NCBI GenBank assembly: GCA_903832625.1
Contig: CAILCI010000074.1
Span: 1 to 47,830, forward strand
Reading direction: 5' to 3'
Length of the DNA: 47,830 nucleotides
Source of the DNA: an uncultured Burkholderiales bacterium
Lineage (GTDB): Bacteria; Pseudomonadota; Gammaproteobacteria; Burkholderiales; Burkholderiaceae_C
Shown here piece by piece: positions 19,429-28,255 of this stretch (position 1 is its first letter; each line of letters starts with the position of its first letter). Position numbers and translations under genes: made by a program. Under the pieces are notes generated by a model. That model was not told the origin of the DNA, ran no database searches, and saw nothing but the letters and a program-made list of their open reading frames with translations.

Positions 19429-20043
19429 ATGCCTTTTAAAAAATACCTGTTTGCTGGCCTCTTGGTCTGGACGCCCTTGGTCATCACCGTGTGGGTGCTG
19501 ACTTGGCTGGTCGGCATGATGGACGGCATTTTCTACAGCGCAGCATTTCAGTTATTGCCCGAGGAGACCCTGACTTCGGTGCGTGCCGTCACGGGCTTGG
19601 GTGTGGTGCTGGTGTTTTTGATTTTGCTCATCACAGGCGCCTTGGTCTCCAACGTGGTGGGGCGCTTTGTGATGAAGTACTGGGACAAGTTGTTCACCCA
19701 CATTCCGGTGGTCAAGTCCATCTATACCAGCGTCAAAAAAGTTTCGGACACCTTGTTTGCCAGCAATGGCAATGCGTTTCGTCAAGCCTTGTTGGTGCAA
19801 TATCCGCGCGCAGGCGTGTGGACGGTGGCGTTTCAAACCGGTGCGCCCAGCGGTGAAGTGGCCGACAAGCTGGGTGGCGATTTTGTCAGCGTCTATGTGC
19901 CCACCACGCCCAACCCTACCAGCGGCTTCTTTTTGATGGTGCCTCGCGACGAAGTCAAGTTCCTTGATTTGTCGGTCGATCAGGCGCTGACCTACGTGAT
20001 TTCTATGGGCGCAGTGTCGTCTGAGTCTTCTTCTGAACAGTAA
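19429..20043 (+). CDS. DUF502 family membrane protein
   Basis: A 204-residue protein of the DUF502 family. Two membrane helices are near the N-terminus: residues about 5-27 (YLFAGLLVWTPLVITVWVLTW) and 58-80 (GLGVVLVFLILLITGALVSN). They are followed by the family block RFVMKYWDKLFTHIPVVKSIY, TSVKKVSDTLF and a soluble domain with QYPRAGVWTVAFQTG and VYVPTTPNPTSGFFLMVP. These blocks are highly conserved in the family. Function is unknown; plant relatives (LCV/COV) affect membrane trafficking, which is no guide here. It lies between fmdB and aspS and probably shares their transcript. Confidence 0.9.
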   Translation: MPFKKYLFAGLLVWTPLVITVWVLTWLVGMMDGIFYSAAFQLLPEETLTSVRAVTGLGVVLVFLILLITGALVSNVVGRFVMKYWDKLFTHIPVVKSIYTSVKKVSDTLFASNGNAFRQALLVQYPRAGVWTVAFQTGAPSGEVADKLGGDFVSVYVPTTPNPTSGFFLMVPRDEVKFLDLSVDQALTYVISMGAVSSESSSEQ

Positions 20044-20064
20044 TTAACCAAGAGTAAATACAAA

Positions 20065-21876
20065 ATGGCAATGCGTTCCCACTATTGCGGTCTGGTGACC
20101 GAAGCTTTGAGCGGTCAAACCGTGACTTTGTGCGGTTGGGTCAACCGTCGCCGTGACCACGGTGGCGTGATTTTTGTCGATTTGCGTGACCGCGAAGGCT
20201 ATGTGCAAGTGGTGTGCGATCCTGATCGTCCTGAGATGTTCAAAGTGGCCGAAGACTTGCGCAACGAATTTTGTGTTCAAGTCAAAGGCTTGGTGCGCGC
20301 GCGCCCCGAAGGCACAACCAACGATGCATTGAAGAGCGGCAAGATCGAAGTGCTGTGCCATGAATTGGTGGTGCTCAACCCATCTGTCACGCCCCCCTTC
20401 CAAATTGACGACGACAACCTGTCGGAGACCACCCGTCTGACCCACCGCGTGCTGGATTTGCGCCGTCCCTATATGCAGCGCAACCTCATGCTGCGCTACA
20501 AAGTGGCGATGGAAGTGCGAAAGTACTTGGACGAAAACGGCTTTGTGGACATCGAAACCCCCATGCTCACCAAGAGCACGCCCGAAGGCGCACGCGACTA
20601 CCTCGTGCCCAGCCGTGTGCATGACGGTCAGTTTTTTGCATTGCCCCAATCGCCTCAATTGTTCAAACAGTTGTTGATGGTGGCGGGCTACGACCGTTAT
20701 TACCAAATCACCAAGTGTTTCCGCGACGAAGACTTGCGTGCTGACCGCCAGCCTGAATTCACCCAGATCGATATCGAAACGTCTTTCCTCACCGAAGAAG
20801 AAATTCGCGAGATGTTCCAAGGCATGATCAAGCGCGTGTTCCAACACACCATGAACATCGACTTGGGCGAGTTCCCCATCATGACCTACCAAGACGCGAT
20901 GCGCTTGTACGGTTCCGACAAACCCGACTTGCGCGTGATGCTCGAATTCACCGAGTTGACCGATGTCATGGCCGATGTGGACTTCAAAGTCTTCTCCGGT
21001 GCCGCCAACATGAAGGGCGGCCGAGTGGTGGCTTTGCGCGTGCCCAAAGGCTCGGTCGAGGGCGCGGGCATCAGCCGTGGCGAGATTGACGCTTACACCG
21101 AGTTTGTCAAAATTTACGGCGCCAAGGGCTTGGCTTATATCCGCGTCAACGAGTTGGCAAAAGGACGTGACGGCTTGCAGTCGCCCATTGTCAAAAACAT
21201 CCACGACACCGCGCTCAAAGCCGTGTTGGAGCGCACCGGCGCACAAGATGGCGATCTGATTTTCTTTGGTGCAGACAAGGCCAAAATCGTCAACGACGCC
21301 ATCGGCGCCTTGCGCCTCAAAATTGGCCACAGCGACTTCGGCAAGAAAAACGGTTTGTTCGAAAACCGTTGGGCTCCGATGTGGGTGGTCGATTTCCCCA
21401 TGTTCGAACACGACGATGAAGAAGACCGTTGGACGGCGGTTCACCACCCCTTCACCGCACCCAAGGACGGCCACGAAGACTGGATGGTCACCGCGCCCGA
21501 GAAATGCATCGCCAAAGGCTATGACATGGTCTTGAATGGCTGGGAAATTGGTGGCGGCTCGGTGCGCATTCACCGCGCTGATGTGCAACAAAAAGTGTTT
21601 GACGCCTTGAAGATCAGCCCCGAAGAAGCCCAGCTCAAATTCGGCTTCTTGCTCGACGCCCTGCAATATGGCGCGCCTCCACATGGCGGCTTGGCTTTTG
21701 GCTTGGACCGCATCATCACCTTGATGACAGGTGCAGAGTCCATCCGCGATGTGATTGCATTCCCCAAAACCCAACGCGCCCAGTGCTTGCTCACCCAAGC
21801 TCCTAGCCCCGTGGATGAAAAACAACTCCGCGAGCTGCACATTCGCTTGCGCAATTTGGAGGCGGTCAAGGCCTAA
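20065..21876 (+). CDS. aspS: Aspartate--tRNA ligase
   Basis: Class IIb synthetase that charges tRNA-Asp (and perhaps tRNA-Asn; discrimination cannot be judged here). The protein has 603 residues, the bacterial length. An OB-fold anticodon domain comes first ([26 protein letters not shown]). Motif 1 follows near 165 ([23 protein letters not shown]), motif 2 near 215 ([19 protein letters not shown]), then the bacterial GAD insertion at about 290-410, and motif 3 near 540 ([10 protein letters not shown]). The AUG follows DUF502 by 21 bases with a weak AAGAG ribosome binding site. A strong hairpin terminator stands 23 bases after the stop. I found no dihydroneopterin pyrophosphatase gene next to it. 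Confidence 0.98.
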   Translation: MAMRSHYCGLVTEALSGQTVTLCGWVNRRRDHGGVIFVDLRDREGYVQVVCDPDRPEMFKVAEDLRNEFCVQVKGLVRARPEGTTNDALKSGKIEVLCHELVVLNPSVTPPFQIDDDNLSETTRLTHRVLDLRRPYMQRNLMLRYKVAMEVRKYLDENGFVDIETPMLTKSTPEGARDYLVPSRVHDGQFFALPQSPQLFKQLLMVAGYDRYYQITKCFRDEDLRADRQPEFTQIDIETSFLTEEEIREMFQGMIKRVFQHTMNIDLGEFPIMTYQDAMRLYGSDKPDLRVMLEFTELTDVMADVDFKVFSGAANMKGGRVVALRVPKGSVEGAGISRGEIDAYTEFVKIYGAKGLAYIRVNELAKGRDGLQSPIVKNIHDTALKAVLERTGAQDGDLIFFGADKAKIVNDAIGALRLKIGHSDFGKKNGLFENRWAPMWVVDFPMFEHDDEEDRWTAVHHPFTAPKDGHEDWMVTAPEKCIAKGYDMVLNGWEIGGGSVRIHRADVQQKVFDALKISPEEAQLKFGFLLDALQYGAPPHGGLAFGLDRIITLMTGAESIRDVIAFPKTQRAQCLLTQAPSPVDEKQLRELHIRLRNLEAVKA

Positions 21877-21898
21877 ACAGCTCAGATTCTTTCATGCC

Positions 21899-21926
21899 AA
21901 ACGCCACCCTCGGGTGGCGTTTTTTT
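21899..21926 (+). terminator. Rho-independent terminator after aspS
   Basis: ACGCCACC at 21901-21908 pairs with GGTGGCGT at 21913-21920 around a CTCG loop; flanking AA and TT extend the stem, and seven T residues (21920-21926) follow. It closes the fmdB-DUF502-aspS unit and separates it from the AT-rich lipase leader. Confidence 0.9.
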
Positions 21927-22080
21927 ATGTCTTTTTGGCAATCATGTCTAGGGGTTACTCCGACTGATTTATAAAAATTGCAGGCACTAACATAAAAGTA
22001 AAAAAGATTTAATAAAAAGTTTTTTGTAATCCTAAAAACACATTGACGCGATGTTGCGTCTTTCGCGCAAGGAGTTGGAC

Positions 22081-23034
22081 ATGAAGAAAAAAGGGATAGG
22101 TCTGTTGTTGGCTTTAGCCATGTTTTACATGCTGCCCTCGCAGTTGTTCGCTCAAAGTAGCGCGGCGTCTTTGAGCAGTAGTTACACACAGACGCGCTAC
22201 CCCATCGTGCTGGTCCATGGCTTGTTTGGTTTTGACAACATAGGCCCAGTTGAATATTTCTACGGAATTCCAGCAGCTTTGCGCAGTGGTGGTTCCAGCG
22301 TGTATGTGACGCAAGTTTCAGCCGCGAACAGCACAGAAGTGCGTGGTGAACAATTGCTCACCCAAGTCAAGCAAATTTTGGCGGCCACGGGTGCCAGCAA
22401 AGTCAACTTGATGGGACACAGTCATGGTGCGCCTACTGCGCGTTATGTCGCCTCGGTTCGCCCTGACTTGGTGGCCTCGGTCACCAGCATTGGCGGTGTG
22501 AACCAAGGCGCACCGTTTGCAGATGTCATCTTGAGCGTGGCTCCTCCCGGTAGTTTGGCTAATGCGGTGATCGTTGCGGCGGTCAATAGCTTCGCGCAGT
22601 TCCTCAATGGTTTGTCAAATCAGGTTTATTTGCCACAAAACTCACTGGCGGCCGCCCAGTCGCTGAGTACTGCTGGCTCTGCTAAATTTAATCAAGCCCA
22701 TCCTTGGGGGGTGCCTACCTCTGCCTGTGGTGAAGGCGCCTACAACGCACGCGGCGTCGCTTACTACTCGTGGGGTGGTGCGCAAACGAAAACAAACTTT
22801 ATGGATCCATTGGATGATCCATTGAATGCCGTTTCTATATTGTTTTGGGGCGCTAAAAATGATGGTTTGGTGAGCAGTTGCTCCAGTCACTTGGGCATGG
22901 TCATACGTGACGATTACAGAATGAATCATGCAGACTTGACGAATCAGACGACGGGTCTTGTGGCTTGGAACGAAACCAACCCCACTACCGTGTACCGCCT
23001 ACATGCCAATCGGCTCAAAATCGCTGGCTATTGA
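22081..23034 (+). CDS. Secreted triacylglycerol lipase, foldase-dependent family I type
   Basis: A 317-residue secreted alpha/beta-hydrolase lipase of the Pseudomonas/Burkholderia LipA type. The signal peptide runs to about Ala25 (MKKKGIGLLLALAMFYMLPS, cut near FAQ). The mature protein starts into YPIVLVHGLFGFD, with the oxyanion-hole HG at 46-47. The nucleophile elbow is GHSHG at 112-116 (Ser114), and the likely partners are Asp261 (KNDGLV) and His283 (MNHAD). Cys216 and Cys267 match the disulfide pair of LipA. ATG 22081 follows AAGGAG (22069-22074) at good spacing, which decides the start. Its foldase follows after 11 bases, so folding in the periplasm and type II export are expected. The gene and its leader are more AT-rich than the neighbours, suggesting separate acquisition. 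Confidence 0.92.
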   Translation: MKKKGIGLLLALAMFYMLPSQLFAQSSAASLSSSYTQTRYPIVLVHGLFGFDNIGPVEYFYGIPAALRSGGSSVYVTQVSAANSTEVRGEQLLTQVKQILAATGASKVNLMGHSHGAPTARYVASVRPDLVASVTSIGGVNQGAPFADVILSVAPPGSLANAVIVAAVNSFAQFLNGLSNQVYLPQNSLAAAQSLSTAGSAKFNQAHPWGVPTSACGEGAYNARGVAYYSWGGAQTKTNFMDPLDDPLNAVSILFWGAKNDGLVSSCSSHLGMVIRDDYRMNHADLTNQTTGLVAWNETNPTTVYRLHANRLKIAGY

Positions 23035-23045
23035 GATGGCGCACC

Positions 23046-24029
23046 ATGATGAAGCGCCTAAGTCGAACTAAAACGGGCGTGCTGGTGGTGGTGGGGTTGA
23101 TGTGTTTGGGGGCGCTGTTTTTACGGCTCAACCCCGAAACTGTTTCGCGGTGGGTTGACGGTCAAGAGCCGATGCCTTTTGCACATTCCCTTCAGGGTAC
23201 ACAGCCCGACGGAGGTTTGCAGATTTTTGGCAACATACCCTCTGTGGGAACGGTCAACTCGGCTGAATTGCCCAACGATGCACTCAAGCGTTTCTTTGAC
23301 TACTACCTCAGCACATTGGGTGAAGCCGATGAGGCCGCCGTTCTGAGCAAAATCCGACAGGAAATTGACAAAAGCATGTCGGCGACACATGCGCGCGCAG
23401 CCCGAGAATTGTTGGGCAGGTATGTGGCCTACAAAAAGGCGTTGGATAAACTGGCCCAAGAACTGGGACGTGATGGACAAGCTACCGAAGCTAGCGTAGT
23501 CAGCATACGTAAACGTTTTGAAGGCATGCGAAAACTGCGCGCCGAGTTTTTCGATGCGCGCGAATACAACGACATGTTTGGCGCGGAAGAAGCCTACGAC
23601 AGCTTGGCTTTGTCACAGCTTGAAATTACCCAAAATGCACAATTAACACAAGCTCAAAAAGCCGAGCGACTCAAAGCACTCCAAGAGGGCATGCCCGCCG
23701 ACTTAAAAAATGAACTCGAAGCTCCCTACAAAGTGGTTCATCTTCAAAATCAAGTGGATCAGCTTCGTGAAAAAGGGGGCAGCGAAGACGACATTTACAG
23801 GCTACGTGCGCAGGCCTTGAACCCTGAAGCTGCGGCACGCTTAGGCGATGTGGATCGAGAGGCGGCGGCTTGGAAGGGGCGAATATCCCAATACCTTGCT
23901 GACAGACAACGCATATTGCAATCCAACGACAGCGCCGCCCAACAGCAAGAAGCCTTGCAGCAATTGCAACTGCAACAATTTTCTGCGCAAGAACGTCCTA
24001 GGTTGACGGCATATGAGGGTCAGTATTAA
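23046..24029 (+). CDS. Lipase-specific foldase (lipase chaperone, LifO/Lif family)
   Basis: Inner-membrane steric chaperone that folds the lipase in the periplasm. The protein has 327 residues from the ATG at 23046 (a second ATG follows at once). One anchor helix is at about 10-27 (TGVLVVVGLMCLGALFL), then a Pro-rich linker and an extended helical domain rich in Gln, Glu and Arg. The family motif RxxFDY(F/C)LSA appears as K81-R-F-F-D-Y-Y-L-S89, so the first arginine is lysine here. The C-terminal half has EAYDSLALSQLEI and AQKAERLKALQEGMP, typical of Lif. It lies 11 bases after the lipase gene, the usual pairing. Partner specificity is inferred from adjacency. Confidence 0.9.
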   Translation: MMKRLSRTKTGVLVVVGLMCLGALFLRLNPETVSRWVDGQEPMPFAHSLQGTQPDGGLQIFGNIPSVGTVNSAELPNDALKRFFDYYLSTLGEADEAAVLSKIRQEIDKSMSATHARAARELLGRYVAYKKALDKLAQELGRDGQATEASVVSIRKRFEGMRKLRAEFFDAREYNDMFGAEEAYDSLALSQLEITQNAQLTQAQKAERLKALQEGMPADLKNELEAPYKVVHLQNQVDQLREKGGSEDDIYRLRAQALNPEAAARLGDVDREAAAWKGRISQYLADRQRILQSNDSAAQQQEALQQLQLQQFSAQERPRLTAYEGQY

Positions 24030-24105
24030 GCGAAATAGAGCGCTCAAATTTTTTTAAAAGATTTGTAAAAAATGAGTAGCTGTGATCGACTAGTATTAAC
24101 CCTGA

Positions 24106-25134
24106 ATGACTGAACAACTTTTCCCGACCCAAACCTACAAATTACCCACTGCAACACGCAGCCTAGCTTTCAGCAGTGTGGGGGATGCGCTGGCGCCTCA
24201 TGTCTTGCTGTGCCTGCCGGGTTTGCTGGAGACACGGGTCAGTTTTGATGCTTTGCTGCACACCGCGCAAACAACGAATGGCTTGCGTGTGGTGAGTCTG
24301 GATTTGTGTGGCCGTGGCGATTCGCAGGCCTTAGCCAAGGGTGAGACCTACTGTATGTCGCAGTATCTGCAAGACTGCACGCATTTCATCCGCGATGTCT
24401 TGATTCCTCAAGGTCAAGCCGCGCCGCGCATCAGCCTGTTGGGTACGAGCATGGGTGGCATATTGGCAATGTATTTGTCACAAAACCCACTCTTAGGGAT
24501 CAAGGCCATCTTTTTGAACGATGTGGGTCTGAGCCTGAATTGGATGTCGATTTACGGCCTCTACGGGAGCATGAAAGTCAATGGGCGCATGCCTGACGCG
24601 CAGGCTTTGGCCAAGCAACTCAAAGTCAGCGAAGCGGTGGTGTTGGCGGTGCAATCGCCCACGCACTTTGACTTGCCCTACAAAAAAGACTGGAAAGGCA
24701 TGCGCTTTGTGCAGGTCTTGAATGGCTTTACGGGCGAGTTACGCTTGGTTTATGGCAATGAATCCGGCGTGTGCTTGAGCACGCAAGTGGCCGAGTTACA
24801 AACGCATTTCCCCAAGGCCAAGGTGTTGGCGGTGGCGGGTGCCAAACATCCTGTGCCATTTGATGCCAAGACGATTGCCTTTTTGCTCAAAGGCTTGGGC
24901 ACGGTGGCCGCTAAACCGCAAGAAAAAGTGGCTGAAATGGTTTGGGAGACTCTGCCAAAAGCGGAACAATCACCCACGCAAACGCGACCTGTGCCAATCG
25001 AAATTCCGCTTCCCGACATTGCGCCGATATTGCTCACTCCCAGCGATGTTCAAACCATTGCGCAAGAGGTACGTCACACCCAGTCGGGCTGGTTGAGCTG
25101 GCTCAAGCGGCAGTTAAAACCCAAAGCGAAGTAA
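24106..25134 (+). CDS. Alpha/beta-fold hydrolase
   Basis: A 342-residue cytosolic alpha/beta hydrolase; the substrate is unknown. The oxyanion-side segment LLCLPGLLETR is at about 34-44, the Asp-Leu-x-Gly-Arg-Gly-x-Ser strand (LDLCGRGDS) at 65-73, and the nucleophile elbow GTSMGG at 113-118 (Ser115). A likely catalytic histidine is in AGAKHPVPF near residue 248. The last 80 residues are Pro-rich and end in a basic tail (WLKRQLKPKAK), beyond the hydrolase core. It follows the foldase by 76 bases that contain AT-rich sequence but no clear terminator. The 3' end overlaps the convergent methyltransferase gene by 32 bases. It may have entered with the lipase pair, or be part of the core chromosome. 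Confidence 0.8.
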   Translation: MTEQLFPTQTYKLPTATRSLAFSSVGDALAPHVLLCLPGLLETRVSFDALLHTAQTTNGLRVVSLDLCGRGDSQALAKGETYCMSQYLQDCTHFIRDVLIPQGQAAPRISLLGTSMGGILAMYLSQNPLLGIKAIFLNDVGLSLNWMSIYGLYGSMKVNGRMPDAQALAKQLKVSEAVVLAVQSPTHFDLPYKKDWKGMRFVQVLNGFTGELRLVYGNESGVCLSTQVAELQTHFPKAKVLAVAGAKHPVPFDAKTIAFLLKGLGTVAAKPQEKVAEMVWETLPKAEQSPTQTRPVPIEIPLPDIAPILLTPSDVQTIAQEVRHTQSGWLSWLKRQLKPKAK

Positions 25135-26254
25135 TTTCTTTGACGCGAAAAGCGTGCAAGCTGTCTTGCGCGTCGTTGACTTTGCTGTGGCGCGGTGCAA
25201 TGTCGTGCCGGGCTTTGATTTGCAAACCCGCTTGCGCAATCCAGTCGAGCAAACTTTGGCGCGGGCGCAATTCCAAGTGCTCGGCCAAGTCGGACAAAAT
25301 CAACCAGCCTTCGCCCGAAGGGTTCAAATGCGCTCGCAGTCCTTGCAAAAAGCCGCACAACATGCGGCTGTCTTCGTCGTAAATCGCGTGTTCAAGTGCC
25401 GAGCTGGGGCGGGCGGGAAGCCACGGGGGGTTGCACACAATCAAGTCGGCTTGCTGGGCTGGAAATAAATCGGCTTGCAACAACTCGACGCGCGGGTTGA
25501 GTTTCAAGCGGCTCAGGTTGTCTTTGGCGCAGGCCAAGGCGCGTGGATCTTGGTCTGTGGCGATGATGCCTTGCACACCGCGCCGCGCCAAGATGGCTGA
25601 GAGCACGCCTGTGCCCACACCAATGTCAAAGGCCATGCCGCTCTTGTCTAAACAGGCTGGGGGCAAGGGTGCTTGTGCCACCAAATCCAAGTATTCGCCG
25701 CGCACTGGCGAGAACACGCCGTAATGCGGATGAATGCGGTTGAGCGGTGGCACGCCCAGCGCTGCGATTTCAAGCCCTTTTTTGCGCCACTCATGCGCGC
25801 CCACCAAACCCAGCAGTTCACGCAATGACACCATGCAGGCTTGGCCATCTGTTGGCCCCCAAGCCTCGGTGCAGGCCTGACGCAAGTCGGGTGCGCGTCG
25901 CAGTGGAATGCTGTAGTCGGCGTCCATTGGAATCAACAACTGACCCAAAACGCGGGCGCGCTGACCCAAGGCTTGCCGATGCAAATTGAAGGCCTGTGCA
26001 GGCGAAACAGGGGGAGCTGGTTTTTTGCTTTTCTTGGCTTTGGGTTCGAGGCGGCGCACCAAGGCTTGCAAGAGTTGACGTGCGTTTTGAAAATCACCTT
26101 GCCACAGCAGCCCGGTGCCTTCGCAGGCCAATCGGTAGGCGCTGTCGGCGCTCATTGTGTCATCGGCAGAAACCATGCGTCGTGGCTGGGGAAGGCCGTT
26201 ATGGCTGCGCCAAATGAGGTTTGTGGAGGGAGTTTCTGAGGCGCTAAGTGTCAT
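25103..26254 (-). CDS. Class I SAM-dependent methyltransferase (NPPW type)
   Basis: A 383-residue predicted methyltransferase acting on an amino group of RNA or protein. The N-terminal 200 residues are poorly conserved and include a lysine-rich patch (PKAKKSKKPAPP, about 71-82) that could bind nucleic acid. The Rossmann domain follows: motif I FDIGVGTGVLSA (about 209-220), the acidic ATDQDPRAL end of strand 2 (232-240), and the catalytic NPPW at 275-278 (VCNPPWLP), as in PrmB/RsmC/TrmN-like enzymes. The substrate cannot be named. The 3' end overlaps the convergent hydrolase by 32 bases, while its start is divergent from the EEP-family gene across 54 bases. Confidence 0.8.
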   Translation of the reverse strand: MTLSASETPSTNLIWRSHNGLPQPRRMVSADDTMSADSAYRLACEGTGLLWQGDFQNARQLLQALVRRLEPKAKKSKKPAPPVSPAQAFNLHRQALGQRARVLGQLLIPMDADYSIPLRRAPDLRQACTEAWGPTDGQACMVSLRELLGLVGAHEWRKKGLEIAALGVPPLNRIHPHYGVFSPVRGEYLDLVAQAPLPPACLDKSGMAFDIGVGTGVLSAILARRGVQGIIATDQDPRALACAKDNLSRLKLNPRVELLQADLFPAQQADLIVCNPPWLPARPSSALEHAIYDEDSRMLCGFLQGLRAHLNPSGEGWLILSDLAEHLELRPRQSLLDWIAQAGLQIKARHDIAPRHSKVNDAQDSLHAFRVKEITSLWVLTAA

Positions 26255-26308
26255 TCGGTGGCATTCTTTAAACTGGCATCATCCTAGCTTGTTCACGTCC
26301 GCGCATTC

Positions 26309-27046
26309 ATGACCACCTTTACCGTCGCTACTTACAACATTCACAAAGGCGTGCAGGGTTTGGCGTTGGCGCGTCGGCTGGAAATTCACAACCTCGGCCA
26401 TGCGGTGGAAATGCTCGATGCAGATGTGGTGTGTTTGCAAGAGGTGCGCGGTTTCAATCACCAACAGGCCAAACGCTTCCAGCATTGGCCACCCATGGGG
26501 CAAGCCGATTTTCTAGCGCCATTAGGCTATGAAGCCATCTACCGCTCCAACGCCATCACACGTCACGGCGAGCACGGCAATGCGTTGCTGAGCCGCTGGC
26601 CGATCTTGGCGCACAGCCATGAAAACATCTCTGACCACCGCTTTGAGCAACGTGGTTTGTTACACGTCACGCTGCAAGTGCAAGGGCGCGAGCTGCATGT
26701 CATCGTCGTGCATTTGGGGCTGTTGCCCGCCAGCCGCGTGCGACAAATTGAGCAATTGCAGCGCTACATCGTGCGCCATGTGCCGCCAAACCAAGCCTTG
26801 GTGGTCGCGGGAGACTTCAATGATTGGGGGCGCACCATCACGCGTTTGATGACAGACTTTGGTTGCCAAGCGCCACCCACGCAAGCCTTGGCGACCTTTC
26901 CCTCTCGCTTGCCGCTGGCTCAGCTCGACCACGTCTATGTGCGCGGCTTGCACTTGGTGAATCAGTTTGTACCCAAAGGTCGCTACTGGGCGCGTTTGTC
27001 AGACCACTTGCCGCTGGTGGTGACCTTGGCGTGGGAGCCCGCATGA
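26309..27046 (+). CDS. Endonuclease/exonuclease/phosphatase (EEP) family protein, YbhP-like
   Basis: A 245-residue metal-dependent EEP-fold phosphoesterase. Catalytic blocks are all visible: TYNIHKG (Asn10), LQEVRG (Glu45), HGEHGNALLSRWP, GDFNDWG near residue 171 and the terminal SDHLPLVV. It has no signal peptide. The stop overlaps the start of the cardiolipin synthase gene by four bases (ATGA, 27043-27046), the same pairing as E. coli ybhP-clsB. The substrate is unknown; nucleic acid, a phospholipid head group or a cardiolipin-related phosphodiester are all possible, with coupling to clsB favouring lipid metabolism (inference). Confidence 0.88.
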   Translation: MTTFTVATYNIHKGVQGLALARRLEIHNLGHAVEMLDADVVCLQEVRGFNHQQAKRFQHWPPMGQADFLAPLGYEAIYRSNAITRHGEHGNALLSRWPILAHSHENISDHRFEQRGLLHVTLQVQGRELHVIVVHLGLLPASRVRQIEQLQRYIVRHVPPNQALVVAGDFNDWGRTITRLMTDFGCQAPPTQALATFPSRLPLAQLDHVYVRGLHLVNQFVPKGRYWARLSDHLPLVVTLAWEPA

Positions 27047-28218
27047 AGTCCACTTCTAGCTTGCAGCTCTTGCGCGGTAGTGTGGAATTTTTTCCTGCCC
27101 TCATTCAAGCCATCAACGCCGCCGAGCACGAGGTGTATTTGGAAACCTACATCTTCGATGTGCGCGGTGCGGCACAAGATGTCGCTCAAGCCTTGGAGAA
27201 CGCCGCCCTTCGCGGTGTTGCTGTGTGTGTATTGGTCGATGGCGTGGGTACCGGTGCCATCGCTGAGCCTTGGGCTGAGCGTTTTGATCTGGCTGGTGTG
27301 GTTTGGCGTGTCTATTCACCCGCTAGTGTGTTGGTGTCTTGGCAACGCAACCGTTGGCGGCGCTTGCACCGCAAGCTGTGTGTGGTCGATGCGCAGATTG
27401 CCTTTTGCGGGGGCATCAATTTATTGGACGACTTCTTAGACCCCCATCTCAATACGTGGATGCAGCAGCCCAGACTTGACTATGCCTTGCGCATCGAAGG
27501 CGAGTTGGTCGCCGCCATCGACGACACCGTCAAGCAGCTTTGGCAGCGCCTGCAAGCCCTCAAGGCGTGGCAAAAACAACAACTGGGCTCGGCTTTGCAG
27601 TCTTGGTTCAGGGCTGAACAAATTCATGCCCTCAAGCCCGCTCGCCACCAAGCACAGTTGGTGCTGCGTGACAATGTGCGCCATCGGGTGCAAATCGAGC
27701 GAGCGTATCGAAAAGCCATTGGCTCGGCGCACCATGACATTGTGCTGGCTTGCGCATTTTTCTTCCCCGGTTTGCGCTTGTTGCGTGCCTTGGTGGAAGC
27801 GGCCAAGCGGGGCGTGCGGGTGCGCTTATTGATGCAAGGGCATTACGAATATTGGGTGTCCTATCGTGCGACGCGCCAGTTGTACGGCCAATTATTGGCG
27901 GCGGGCGTGGAAATTTACGAATACCAGGCCAGCTTTTTGCACGCCAAGGTGGCGGTGATTGATGTGCACTGGCTTACCGTCGGTTCTTCCAATCTTGATC
28001 CCTTGAGTCTTTTGCTCGCCCGCGAAGCCAACATCGTCACCCACGACAAAAGCTTGGCTGACAGCCTTCATCAGAGCCTGTCTGAGGCCATCGAGCAAGG
28101 TGCGGTGCGGGTTGATCCCGGTAAATACCTCGCACGGGCTTGGCCAGAGCGGCTGGGAGATGCGCTAGCCTCTGCGCTATTGCGTTTTGGCGTGTTTTTG
28201 ACGGGACAACGCTACTGA
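27043..28218 (+). CDS. clsB: Cardiolipin synthase B-type phospholipase D enzyme
   Basis: Phospholipase D superfamily enzyme that makes cardiolipin or related phospholipids by transphosphatidylation at the inner membrane. The protein has 391 residues. Two HxKxxxxD motifs are present: His109-Lys111-Asp116 (LHRKLCVVDAQIAFCGG) and His300-Lys302-Asp307 (FLHAKVAVIDVHWLTVGSSN). The hydrophobic N-terminal helices of ClsA are absent, which points to the ClsB type. The ATG overlaps the EEP-family stop. The next gene, folE, starts 37 bases downstream without a visible terminator. All catalytic residues are in place, so the gene appears functional. Confidence 0.92.
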   Translation: MKSTSSLQLLRGSVEFFPALIQAINAAEHEVYLETYIFDVRGAAQDVAQALENAALRGVAVCVLVDGVGTGAIAEPWAERFDLAGVVWRVYSPASVLVSWQRNRWRRLHRKLCVVDAQIAFCGGINLLDDFLDPHLNTWMQQPRLDYALRIEGELVAAIDDTVKQLWQRLQALKAWQKQQLGSALQSWFRAEQIHALKPARHQAQLVLRDNVRHRVQIERAYRKAIGSAHHDIVLACAFFFPGLRLLRALVEAAKRGVRVRLLMQGHYEYWVSYRATRQLYGQLLAAGVEIYEYQASFLHAKVAVIDVHWLTVGSSNLDPLSLLLAREANIVTHDKSLADSLHQSLSEAIEQGAVRVDPGKYLARAWPERLGDALASALLRFGVFLTGQRY

Positions 28219-28255
28219 CTGCGGGGCTTTGCGTTCACTGCTACCATCGACAACT

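Noticed and set aside
20044-21840. 598-codon open frame antisense to aspS
   Set aside because: It mirrors aspS almost end to end, has His/Val/Gly-rich antisense-type composition, no recognisable domain and no ribosome binding site; such frames are common opposite GC-rich genes with strong third-position bias.
24037-24056. GAGCGCTC followed by a T-run after the foldase gene as terminator
   Set aside because: The eight-base palindrome has no loop, so a stable hairpin is unlikely.
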